DNA from: Nocardiopsis_B mangrovi
Lineage (GTDB): Bacteria; Actinomycetota; Actinomycetes; Streptosporangiales; Streptosporangiaceae
DNA length: 64,000 nt
Reading direction: 5' to 3'
Assembly: GCF_042653925.1 (NCBI RefSeq)
Contig: NZ_JBHSFQ010000005.1
Location: 124,001 to 188,000, forward strand
Position 1 is the stretch's first letter. Each line of letters starts with the position of its first letter. A program made the position numbers and the translations under genes. Shown here piece after piece: positions 32,622-41,168 of the stretch. A model generated the notes under the pieces. The model saw nothing but the letters and a program-made list of their open reading frames with translations, did no database searches and had not been told where the DNA came from.

Positions 32622-33101
32622 CGTCGCCTCCTCATCGTCGCACCGCCCCTCGAACGGGGCGGTCGCCGACAGGGGCGAACGCCAAGTGGGACGCCGACAT
32701 TCCCGGGCATTCCAAACCCATCGGGCGGTAGAGATCAGAGCGAGGGCGCCGGGAGGGAGGAGGCGGGAGGACGGTGGCCGGCCGGGGGCGGGTCGGCCTG
32801 CGGGCGAAGGGGCCGCCACCACGGCTCAGGACACCTTTCGAGGACCCGGCCCCGCAGCCGCGGGCCCGGCGCGGCCCCGCGGGAGGACGGGCGGACCCGG
32901 CGCCAGGCGATGGTGACCGCCCTCGGCCGGCGGAGCAGTGGGGCGGCGGAGCGGCGTTGGCGATACGGAGTGGCGGAGCCGGCGCAGCGGGGCGGAGCGG
33001 CGCGGCCGAGCGGCAAGGCGGGGCGGGGGGCGGGGGGCGGGGCGAACGCGGCCTGTGGACGGAGGGCGCGGCTCGGGGTGTGCCGCCGTAAGGTGATCAC
33101 C
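32622..33101. other. Long intergenic region ending in a G-run element
   Basis: 480 bp between the divergent GNAT and aminotransferase genes, without a credible gene. From about 32930 the + strand is strongly G-biased, with scattered GCGG units. At 33020-33042 the runs GGGG, GGGGGG, GGGGGG and GGGG are separated by single C residues, a textbook four-run G-quadruplex pattern about 60 nt before the aminotransferase ATG. Confidence 0.7.
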
Positions 33102-34217
33102 ATGCCTTTGAACGAGCGCACCCTTCTCGGCCCCGGGCCGAGCAACCCCTACCCCGAGGCCACCGCCGGTCTGGCCGCCCCGCTGCTGGGCCATCTCGAC
33201 CCCGAGTTCATCGGCGTTCTCGAACGCACCTGCGACGGCCTGCGCTCCGTGTGGGGCACGGCGAACCCGCTGACACTCCCCCTTTCGGGCACCGGGTCGA
33301 TCGGCATGGAGGCCGCCTTCGCCAACACGGTGCGTCCGGGCGATGCGGTGGTGGTCGCGGTGAACGGGCTGTTCGGCGTCCGGATGTGCGACGTCGCCGC
33401 CCGCTACGGCGCCGACGTCGTCCGCGTCGACCACGAATGGGGACGGCCGGTCGACATCGACCGCGTGCTGGCGGCGCACCCCTCCCCCGCGATCGTGGCG
33501 GCGGTGCACGCCGAGACCTCCACCGGCGTGCGCAGCGACATCGGCGCCCTCGGTGCGGCGGTGCGCTCCCGGTCCGACCGCACGCTGCTGCTGGCCGACT
33601 GCGTCACCTCGCTGGGCGGCATGGAGATGCACGCCGACTCCTGGGGCGTCGACATCGCGTACGCCGGCACGCAGAAGTGCCTGGGCGTGGCGCCGGGGCT
33701 GGCCCCGTTCACGTTCTCCGAGCGCGCCTGGGAGCACCGGGTGGCCGCGCCGCCGGTGTGGTATCTCGACCTCGACCTGCTGGGCGCCTACGTGCGCGGC
33801 GGCACCGGGGGCCGCGCCTACCACCACACGGCTCCGGTGGCACTGATCGCGTCGCTCGACGCCGCCCTGCGCCGCATCCTCGACGAAGGGATCGAGGCCG
33901 TGGCCGAGCGGCACCGCGCGGCCGGCGCCCGGTTGCAGGAGGGGCTGCAGGAGCTGGGCCTGGAACTCTTCGCCGCCGAGGGACACCGGCTCCCCCAGCT
34001 CACATCGGTGCGGGTGCCCGAGGGCGTCGACTCCGCCAAGGTCCGCGAGCAGCTGCTGACCGACTACGGCATCGAGATCGGCGCCGGGGCCGGCCCCTAC
34101 GCGTCGTCGGTGTGGCGCATCGGCCTCATGGGCGCCAACGCCCGCCTCGACCGCGCCGAACTCCTGCTGGCCGCCTTGGGCCGTGTCCTCGACAGGTCCC
34201 GGGGCGGGTCGATCTGA
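33102..34217 (+). CDS. Class V aminotransferase (alanine-glyoxylate/serine-pyruvate type)
   Basis: 371 residues, fold-type I PLP enzyme. It begins ERTLLGPGPSNPYPEA. The cofactor region reads LPLSGTGSIGMEAAFANTV, AAVHAETSTGVRSDI and LLLADCVTSLGGMEM. The Schiff-base lysine is in YAGTQKCLGVAPGLAPFTFS (about K193). The C-terminal EIGAGAGPYASSVWRIGLMG contains the substrate Arg. Known members transaminate alanine or serine with glyoxylate or pyruvate. AAGGTG lies just upstream of the ATG, with the four-run G element further up. Confidence 0.9.
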   Translation: MPLNERTLLGPGPSNPYPEATAGLAAPLLGHLDPEFIGVLERTCDGLRSVWGTANPLTLPLSGTGSIGMEAAFANTVRPGDAVVVAVNGLFGVRMCDVAARYGADVVRVDHEWGRPVDIDRVLAAHPSPAIVAAVHAETSTGVRSDIGALGAAVRSRSDRTLLLADCVTSLGGMEMHADSWGVDIAYAGTQKCLGVAPGLAPFTFSERAWEHRVAAPPVWYLDLDLLGAYVRGGTGGRAYHHTAPVALIASLDAALRRILDEGIEAVAERHRAAGARLQEGLQELGLELFAAEGHRLPQLTSVRVPEGVDSAKVREQLLTDYGIEIGAGAGPYASSVWRIGLMGANARLDRAELLLAALGRVLDRSRGGSI

Positions 34218-34336
34218 GCGTGCCGCGCCCGCCGTCGGGGCGGCGCCGCTCCGGCCCCCTTCGGCGAAAGTCCGTTAGGGGCACGCCCGTCCGGTTACCG
34301 GACCGGCACGGACCCTGATGAAAGGCGCGGCGGGAT

Positions 34337-34942
34337 ATGGCGGATCTTGTGCTGGTCAGGCACGGTGAGACCGAATGGAGCGGTGCCGGGTGGCATACCG
34401 GGCGCACCGATGTCCCGCTCAACGCGCAGGGAGAGGAGCAGGCGCGGCGGCTGCGCGATCTGCTCGCGGGGCGGTCACACGGGCGGGTACTGACCAGTCC
34501 CCTGCAACGGGCCGCGCGGACCGCCGAACTGGCCGGGCTCGCCGGCGCCGATCCCGAACCCGGCCTGATGGAGTGGGACTACGGCGGCTACGAGAAGCTG
34601 TCGACCCCCGAGATCCAGCGCACCCGGCCCGGGTGGAACCTGTGGGCCGACGGCGTGGTCCCGGGCGATTCCGCGCACCCGGGAGAGACGGTCGGGCAGG
34701 TGGCGACCCGCGTGGACCGCGTACTCGACCGCATCGCGGCCGACCTGCGCGGCGACGGCGGCGACGTCGTCCTGGTCGCCCACGGTCATGTGCTGCGCGT
34801 GCTCACCGCCCGACGCCTGGGTTTTCCCGCCTCGGCGGGGGCGGTGTTCCGCCTCGACACCGCTGCGCTGAGCGTCCTGGGCACCGAGCACGGCCGCCCG
34901 GTGGTCGCCCGCTGGAACCTGCGCCCCGCGGGCGTCTCGTGA
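34337..34942 (+). CDS. Histidine phosphatase (phosphoglycerate mutase-like)
   Basis: 201 residues. The RHG motif is at the N-terminus (LVLVRHGETEWSGAG), followed by GRTDVPLNAQGEEQAR, LTSPLQRAARTAELAG, the acidic MEWDYGGYE and VVLVAHGHVLRVL with the second His. This is the cofactor-independent phosphatase branch of the dPGM superfamily; the substrate could be a sugar or cofactor phosphate. It is 119 bp after the aminotransferase on the same strand. Confidence 0.9.
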   Translation: MADLVLVRHGETEWSGAGWHTGRTDVPLNAQGEEQARRLRDLLAGRSHGRVLTSPLQRAARTAELAGLAGADPEPGLMEWDYGGYEKLSTPEIQRTRPGWNLWADGVVPGDSAHPGETVGQVATRVDRVLDRIAADLRGDGGDVVLVAHGHVLRVLTARRLGFPASAGAVFRLDTAALSVLGTEHGRPVVARWNLRPAGVS

Positions 34943-34964
34943 ACCGTGCCCGGCCCGCGCCGAC

Positions 34965-35201
34965 TCACCGGGGCTCGTCGGGCTCGTCCTTGTTGGGGCC
35001 GAAGCGGACGTCGTGGTCCTCGGGATCGTCGGGGTCGCCGATGTTGCCGACGAACACCGCGATCGGCGGCAGCACCGCGGCCACCGCGCACATGATCAGC
35101 GCCAGCCACACGCCGACCAGGTAGTACGCGGGCAGCGCCCCGATGAACAGCACGAGGCAGCTCCCCATGAGCCAGCCGTATTGGCGCTTGCGCCGCTTCA
35201 T
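34965..35201 (-). CDS. Small two-helix membrane protein (DUF3099-like)
   Basis: 78 residues: basic start MKRRKRQYGWLMGSCLVLFI, a second hydrophobic stretch VWLALIMCAVAAVLPPIAVF, then an acidic tail (DPDDPEDHDVRFGP). The layout of two close helices and a charged tail resembles DUF3099 proteins of actinobacteria. No function is known. Confidence 0.6.
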   Translation of the reverse strand: MKRRKRQYGWLMGSCLVLFIGALPAYYLVGVWLALIMCAVAAVLPPIAVFVGNIGDPDDPEDHDVRFGPNKDEPDEPR

Positions 35202-35372
35202 ATCCCCAGCGTAATCAGGCGTCCCGCGGAGCCGCGTGACTGGCCGTCGGTCGGCGCGTCGAGCCGAACACCCCCGCCGACGCGGGGACGCCCCCGCCCG
35301 GCCACGCCCGGTGCGACGGCCCCCGCTGGGCAGATGCCCCGTCCGCCCCGGGCGTGGCGGCGCACCGATGAT

Positions 35373-36437
35373 TCAGCCCGGCTCGGGCAGAGCCCCGTCC
35401 GGCCTTCCCGGGTGGGGCGGGAGCCCGGAGGTGCCGCGCCGGGCGTGGCTGCGGGCGGGGTCGCGGGCGATTGCGCGGAACCCTTTGCGCAGGTCGTAGC
35501 CCGCCGCCTCCAGGCGCAGCCGTGCGAGCCGTGCCCGGCGGACGGTGACCTCGTCGAAGAGCCGGTTGTAGAGGGTGTCGGGGGTCAGGTGCAGGGCGGC
35601 GCGCACCGCGCGCAGGCCGGCGGTCGCCGCCTCCTGTGTCCCCGGGAGTTCGGGCAGGGTGCCGTAGGCGCCGCGTGCCCAGCCGGGCAGCGTGTAGTAG
35701 GAGAGCGCGCCGATCGGGAGCCACAGGGGCTTGAGCGGTGCCAGCCGGCGCAGGCGCCGGGGGACCCGCGGCCAGAGCAGGAACCGCACGGTCAGCTCCG
35801 CTTCCCGTGTCACGCGCAGGAGCGGGCGCGTCCGCGCCAGGTAGCCGCGCATGTCGGCCAGCGATCCGGGCACGTCGCCGGGGTCGAGCCCGACGTAGCC
35901 GGCGGTCCGCGTCTGCTCGGCGAGGTAGGCGTCGGCGTCGGCGCGGGTCAGCCGCAGCCCGGCGCGCGTGACGACCTCCAGGTAGGAGACCACTTCCGCG
36001 CAGTGCACCCACACGAGCAGGTCGGGGTCGTCTGCGTGACGGCGCTCCCCGGTGGCGGGGTCGGTGAAGGCCAGCCGCCTGTGCACCGAACGAACGCGTT
36101 CGCCCAGCTCTTCGGCTTCGTCGGGGCTGCCGTAGGTGGTGGTGGCGACGAAGTCGGCGGTGCGCAGGAGGCGTCCTGTGGGGTTCTCCAGGAAGTCCGA
36201 GCGCTGCCAGACGCCCTGCATGGCCACCGGGTGCAGGGCCTGGAGCATCAGGGCGCGCACTCCCGCCACCCACATGGCGCGGTCGAGCTGCACGCGCCAG
36301 GTGACGCTTTCGGGAAGGGCCACCGTCGGCCGCATGGCTCCCGCCGCCTCCTCCACCGTGGTTCCCCGCCGGACCGGTGCCCCAAGGCCGCCGATCGATA
36401 CGGGCCAGCGGGCGGTGCCGCTCCCCCGGACGGGCAC
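35373..36437 (-). CDS. Oxygenase MpaB-family / DUF2236 protein
   Basis: 354 residues. MLQALHPVAMQGVWQRSDF carries the conserved HP motif of DUF2236, followed by TADFVATTTYGSPDEAE, VHRRLAFTDPATG, WVHCAEVVSYLEVV, and LPGWARGAYGTLPELPG near the end. Known relatives (mycophenolic-acid MpaB, latex-clearing-type proteins) are haem-linked oxygenases. The GTG at 36437 is chosen because a TACACT -10 hexamer lies six bases before it, suggesting a leaderless mRNA. The C-terminal 30 residues are Arg/Pro-rich and less certain. It is divergent from the epoxide hydrolase-like gene. Confidence 0.8.
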   Translation of the reverse strand: MPVRGSGTARWPVSIGGLGAPVRRGTTVEEAAGAMRPTVALPESVTWRVQLDRAMWVAGVRALMLQALHPVAMQGVWQRSDFLENPTGRLLRTADFVATTTYGSPDEAEELGERVRSVHRRLAFTDPATGERRHADDPDLLVWVHCAEVVSYLEVVTRAGLRLTRADADAYLAEQTRTAGYVGLDPGDVPGSLADMRGYLARTRPLLRVTREAELTVRFLLWPRVPRRLRRLAPLKPLWLPIGALSYYTLPGWARGAYGTLPELPGTQEAATAGLRAVRAALHLTPDTLYNRLFDEVTVRRARLARLRLEAAGYDLRKGFRAIARDPARSHARRGTSGLPPHPGRPDGALPEPG

Positions 36438-36521
36438 GCGGCCAGTGTAGCCACTGCTAGGTTTCCCGCCGGTTCGGTCGTTGTAGCGTTGGCGCCACGC
36501 TGTCTGCACGAGAGGTGACCG

Positions 36522-37385
<864 letters not shown>

Positions 37386-37487
37386 TCGGCCGGCGGCGAC
37401 CGCCTCGATCCACCGAGCCGGCCGGGGCCGCGGTGTCCCGGCGCGCCGACCGCGTTGGACACCGGCGGCCGACGGCCGGCATCGCCC

Positions 37488-37937
37488 CTACGCGGCCGGC
37501 GCCGGCTGCGAACACGCGTCGGCGATCGCCGCGGTGTCCCAGTAGAAGGGCCGGACCTCGGCGATCCGCCCGTCCGCGAAAGTGACCGTCTGCAGAACGG
37601 GGAAGGCGATTTCGCGGCCCGTGGCGCGGGAACGGGCGCGAACCTGCGTGCGGACCACCGCCGTGTCGCCGGCGGCGAGGAACTCCTGCTCCACCATGTC
37701 GAACGCGTCCCATGTCCGCGTCATCGCGTGGAAGAACCGTTCCATGCCCTCGTGGCCGCGCCACGTTCCCCCGAAGGGCAGGCCCTCGGCCTGGTGCAGG
37801 ACCACATCAGGCGCGAAGAAGAAGGCGAGCAGGTCGAATGTGGCCGTCCCGGGGCCGCCGGCGGCCAGGTATTCGGCCTCGGCCGCGTACATCCCGGTGA
37901 GGACGGCCGTCGAATCGGTCGTGGGTGTCGTCGTCAT
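37488..37937 (-). CDS. SnoaL/NTF2-like protein
   Basis: 149 residues with the cone fold pattern of NTF2-like proteins: FDLLAFFFAPDVVLHQAEG, GTWRGHEGMERFFHAMTRTW, TAVVRTQVRARS and VTFADGRIAEVRPFYWDTAA. This family includes polyketide cyclases and many small ligand-binding proteins without known activity. It stands alone. No catalytic role can be read from the sequence. Confidence 0.8.
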   Translation of the reverse strand: MTTTPTTDSTAVLTGMYAAEAEYLAAGGPGTATFDLLAFFFAPDVVLHQAEGLPFGGTWRGHEGMERFFHAMTRTWDAFDMVEQEFLAAGDTAVVRTQVRARSRATGREIAFPVLQTVTFADGRIAEVRPFYWDTAAIADACSQPAPAA

Positions 37938-38054
37938 GCCGAGATCATCGCCGTTCGGGGCGCGCCGCGCCGGCGGGAATCCGACGTCGCGTTCGGTTCC
38001 GCCCCGTGGGGCCGGTGCGGCGCGGCGGCCGGGTGTTCCCGTGCCCGCCCGGGG

Positions 38055-39071
38055 TCAGACGACCGCGGCGAGGTCGGCGACGATCTCGGCGGCCGGGCGC
38101 TCGGCCGCCGAGCGGTAGCCGGTTCCCGCCCACAGGTGGAGGCTGTCGGCGTCGCCCGCCCGGGCGGCGGCGGCGCGCAGCGGACCGGTGAGGTGGTGGA
38201 CCTGCGGGTAGGCCCCAGGTGCGATGCCGTCGTGGGTGCGCAGGAAGCGGTTGACCAGGCCGCGTGCGCGCCGTCCGCTGAAGGCGCGGGTCACGGCGGT
38301 CCCGGTGAAGAGGGGGTCGGCCAGGGCGTCCTTGTGGGTCTGCGAGGCGCCGCTCTCCGGGGCGCGCAGGAAGGTGGTGCCGAGCTGGACGGCGGTGGCG
38401 CCGGCCGAGAGCATCCGGCGCGCCCCGGCGGGGTCGGCGATGCCGCCCGCGGCGATCAGCGGCGTGTCCACGGCCGCGCGCACCTCCGCGAGCAGGTCGA
38501 GCAGCGGGGTGGTGCGCTCGTAGGTGTCCTCGAAGGACCCCTGGTGGCCGCCCGCCTCCATTCCCTGCACGACCAGTGCGTCGGCTCCGGCTTCGGCCGC
38601 GGCGCGCGCCTCGCCCGCGGTGGTCACGGTGATCAGGACCGTGCTGCCGGCGCGGCGCAGCGCGCGGATGTCGGCGGGCCGGGGACAGCCGAAGGTGAAC
38701 CCGACCACCGCCACCGGGTCGTCGGTCAGCGCCGCGAGCTTGGCGGGGAAGTCGTGGTCGTGCCAGTCGGAGTCGCCGAGATCGGCGCCCAGACGTTCGG
38801 CCTCGGGGGCGATCCGCTCGGCGTAGGCGGCGACCGCCTTGGCGTCGGCGGTGTCCTGACCGGGGACGAACAGGTTCACGCCGAAGGGCCGGTCGGTGAC
38901 CGACCGGGTGGCCCGGATGCCGGCGGTCATGTCCTCGGGAGCGGCGTAGCCGCAGGCGAGGAAGCCCAGCCCGCCCGCGCGGTTCACCTCGGCGGCCAGT
39001 TCGGGCGTGCTGGCGCCGCCCGCCATGGGTGCCGCGACGACCGGGACTTCGAACAACCCGAAAAACCCCAA
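38055..39071 (-). CDS. Nitronate monooxygenase (2-nitropropane dioxygenase family)
   Basis: 338 residues, FMN-binding TIM barrel. VPVVAAPMAGGASTPELAAEVNRAGGLGFLACGY is the characteristic N-terminus. FTFGCP, VVQGMEAGGHQGSFED with the catalytic-type His, LIAAGGIADPAGARRML and AVQLGTTFLRAPESGAS, binding FMN phosphate, follow in order. It oxidises alkyl nitronates, detoxifying nitro compounds such as propionate-3-nitronate. The length is normal. It is monocistronic, divergent from ridA. Confidence 0.92.
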   Translation of the reverse strand: MGFFGLFEVPVVAAPMAGGASTPELAAEVNRAGGLGFLACGYAAPEDMTAGIRATRSVTDRPFGVNLFVPGQDTADAKAVAAYAERIAPEAERLGADLGDSDWHDHDFPAKLAALTDDPVAVVGFTFGCPRPADIRALRRAGSTVLITVTTAGEARAAAEAGADALVVQGMEAGGHQGSFEDTYERTTPLLDLLAEVRAAVDTPLIAAGGIADPAGARRMLSAGATAVQLGTTFLRAPESGASQTHKDALADPLFTGTAVTRAFSGRRARGLVNRFLRTHDGIAPGAYPQVHHLTGPLRAAAARAGDADSLHLWAGTGYRSAAERPAAEIVADLAAVV

Positions 39072-39227
39072 TGCACACTCCTCCGCCGGTTGCTCGCAAG
39101 TCGGACATCAGCGTCGCACACGGCCGGTGCCCGGACTGCTATCGGGGGGCGCGCGCCCTCCGGCGCCGCCCTGCCCCGAACGGAAAACGCGTGGCGACGG
39201 CGCAGGGGTCCCTCTACCCTCACGAAG

Positions 39228-39638
39228 GTGCAGAACGACATCCGATTTCTCCGCGCCGACCACTACCCCGACCTCACCGACACGGTGGACTACGCCTACG
39301 CCGCCGTGGTGACCGCGCCGCGCACCGTCTTCACGGCGGGCGCCTGCCCGTTGGACGCCGACGGCGGCACCGTCGCCCTGGGCGACTACGCCGGGCAGGC
39401 ACGACAGGTCGTGCGCAACCTCGAAGCGGCCCTGGCCGGTGCCGGCGCGTCGCTGACCGACGTGGTCAAGACGACCGTCTACGTGGCCTCGGCCCGGCAG
39501 GACGACCTCGTGGCCGCGTGGGAGGTCGTCCGCGCCGCGTTCGGCGACCACGACGCACCGAGCACCCTGCTCGGCGTGGCCGCGCTGGGCTACACCGGCC
39601 AGCTCGTGGAGGTCGAGGCGGTCGCCGTCGCACGGTGA
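39228..39638 (+). CDS. RidA-family deaminase
   Basis: 136 residues from GTG at 39228. The trimeric RidA fold is recognised from VFTAGACPLDADGGTVALGD, QARQVVRNLEAALAGAGASL and DVVKTTVYVASARQDDLVAA. The family hydrolyses reactive enamine/imine intermediates released by PLP dehydratases. The substrate-anchoring Arg of classical RidA lies in the IxRVRVEVEA-type end, which here reads QLVEVEAVAVAR, so the enzyme may be a divergent subfamily. TACCCT lies seven bases before the GTG, with no Shine-Dalgarno sequence: probably leaderless. Confidence 0.82.
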   Translation: MQNDIRFLRADHYPDLTDTVDYAYAAVVTAPRTVFTAGACPLDADGGTVALGDYAGQARQVVRNLEAALAGAGASLTDVVKTTVYVASARQDDLVAAWEVVRAAFGDHDAPSTLLGVAALGYTGQLVEVEAVAVAR

Positions 39639-39657
39639 CCCCCGCCCCCGGGCCCGG

Positions 39658-40098
39658 TCACATGGCGACGATGCGCGAGGGGCGGACGAGGACCGCGCTG
39701 CGCCGTTGTTCGGCCATCGCCTGGTCGTAGGCCGCCCAGTCGTCGTGGCTGCCGCCCGCCGCGGTGAAGGCGTGGCGCAGCAGCAGCCGCAGGTCCTCGG
39801 CCCCGACCCCGTCGAAGGGGTCGGCGTAGCCGATGAGGTCGGCCGTCCCTTCCACACTCGCCCATCGGCGGCCGGACTGGAAGACCACGGTGGCGGCCGG
39901 GCGCGCCCGCAGGAAGCGCAGTTTGACGCTGGTGGCGGGGGTGGTGAACGCGATGACGTGCTCCCCGGTCACGGGGTGCTGGGCGACGCCCGCCACCACG
40001 ACGCTGGACTGGATCGAGCCGTCGGCACGCGTTGCCGAGACGACCGCCTGGTGGCCGCCGGAGTCGATGAGAGCGCGGACATCGTCGAGTGTCGCCAT
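39658..40098 (-). CDS. PPOX-class F420-dependent oxidoreductase
   Basis: 146 residues from ATG at 40098, with GAGGAGG eight bases upstream; an upstream in-frame ATG gives a low-complexity extension. The split-barrel core is HQAVVSATRADGSIQSSVVV, TTPATSVKLRFLRARP and VVFQSGRRWASVEGTADLI. The substrate is unknown; members reduce small molecules or proteins with F420H2. Convergent with ridA, 19 bp apart. Confidence 0.85.
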   Translation of the reverse strand: MATLDDVRALIDSGGHQAVVSATRADGSIQSSVVVAGVAQHPVTGEHVIAFTTPATSVKLRFLRARPAATVVFQSGRRWASVEGTADLIGYADPFDGVGAEDLRLLLRHAFTAAGGSHDDWAAYDQAMAEQRRSAVLVRPSRIVAM

Positions 40099-40325
40099 AT
40101 TGGGGGCCTCCTCGCCCTGATACCACCGATGGTCCATCCGCGGGCCGCGGGTGTCGCGCCGACGCGCCGAGCGCGTCGTGCGGGGACCGCCCGCCGCCCG
40201 GCCCTCTCCAAGCCGCACCGGGATATGACGCGGTTCACTTGAGGAAACAACGAGTACTTATGTGAACGCGTATTACCGTTGGTGGAGACGCTGAAGCTCG
40301 ACGCCCGCGAAATGAGGCCAGTCCC

Positions 40326-40508
40326 GTGATCGACCCCGCACTCCTGACATTAATGCTGGTCATCACGCTCGGCGGCATCGGCGTGGTGATCGCGGCGGGT
40401 GTCGCCTACATCGCCGACGATGCCCTCCGCCGCCGCGAGACGGCCGCACCGGAGCCGTCCGCCGCGTCCCCCGCACCGGCGGCCGAGCGCCGGGAACAGC
40501 CCGCCTAG
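40326..40508 (+). CDS. Small single-pass membrane protein
   Basis: 60 residues from GTG: a membrane helix (LLTLMLVITLGGIGVVIAAG) at the N-terminus, then RRRETAAPEPSAASPAPAAE. The basic residues after the helix put the tail inside. A plausible promoter region (AT-rich, 40230-40290) lies upstream. Its stop overlaps the convergent gene's stop by four bases. No family recognised. Confidence 0.6.
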   Translation: MIDPALLTLMLVITLGGIGVVIAAGVAYIADDALRRRETAAPEPSAASPAPAAERREQPA

Positions 40509-40843
40509 CCCACCGGAGCCGCGGCCCCGGCCTCGAGGTCCAGGCGGAAGGGCGGACCCGCCTCCCAAGGCGTCCATCCGCCCACCAGCGCCGCCCGGAT
40601 GGCACGCGCGACATCGGAGGGCAGGACCGGGACGGCCGCGCGATCCCGGCGGGCGATGCCGTCCATGCGCGGACCCGCCGTGGTGACGACGAGGACGGCG
40701 CCCGGCGCGTCGGCCCCCTCGACCGCGTAGGTACAGCGCCCCCACGCCATCGCCTGGCAGTAGGTGGGCCGGGAGCGCAGCCGCCACCGGTAGGCGGCGC
40801 CGTCGACGACGATGCGCCGCGCGCCCTTCTTCACCAGTGCCAT
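40505..40843 (-). CDS. Conserved actinobacterial hypothetical protein
   Basis: 112 residues from ATG at 40843, preceded by GGGGGAA. MALVKKGARRIVVDGAAYRW, RPTYCQAMAWGRCTYAVEGA, ALVVTTAGPRMDGI and SDVARAIRAALVGGWTPWEAG followed by PPF. The same kind of protein is common in Streptomyces-like genomes, often as several copies, and has no assigned function. It is convergent with the small membrane protein gene. Confidence 0.65.
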   Translation of the reverse strand: MALVKKGARRIVVDGAAYRWRLRSRPTYCQAMAWGRCTYAVEGADAPGAVLVVTTAGPRMDGIARRDRAAVPVLPSDVARAIRAALVGGWTPWEAGPPFRLDLEAGAAAPVG

Positions 40844-41033
40844 GGGTTCCCCCGTATCGCCGACGACCGAGTGACGGCCCGACCCTAGCGGCACCGCACC
40901 GCCGCGGCCACCCGATTTCCGGATGCCCCGGACCCCTCATGGCCCGCCGCATGCGACCGGACGGACCCGCGCGGCCGGCACGGGCCGGACCACCGCCGGC
41001 GCGGGCCGGCGGAAAGGAGTTTCGGGGCACCCA

Positions 41034-41062
41034 TTGACACCGGGAAACCCTCTCCCTACATT
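41034..41062 (+). promoter_or_regulatory. Sigma-70-type promoter of the GH9 cellulase gene
   Basis: TTGACA (41034-41039) and TACATT (41057-41062) are separated by exactly 17 bp: a near-consensus promoter. The CelR-type operator begins three bases downstream and covers the expected start site. Confidence 0.85.
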
Positions 41063-41064
41063 TT

Positions 41065-41078
41065 TGGGAGCGCTCCCA
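41065..41078. promoter_or_regulatory. CelR-type operator upstream of GH9
   Basis: TGGGAGCGCTCCCA is a perfect 14-bp palindrome. It is identical to the known operator of CelR, the LacI-family cellulase repressor of Thermobifida fusca released by cellobiose. Its position over the transcription start of a consensus promoter implies direct repression. Confidence 0.92.
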
Positions 41079-41168
41079 TATCGCCCAGTGTTCCCGTCGA
41101 GCAAGCACCTTCCACCGCGGACGGCCGCCACCCCCGGCGGCCGCCGGCCCGGCGAAAGGCAGTCCCCC

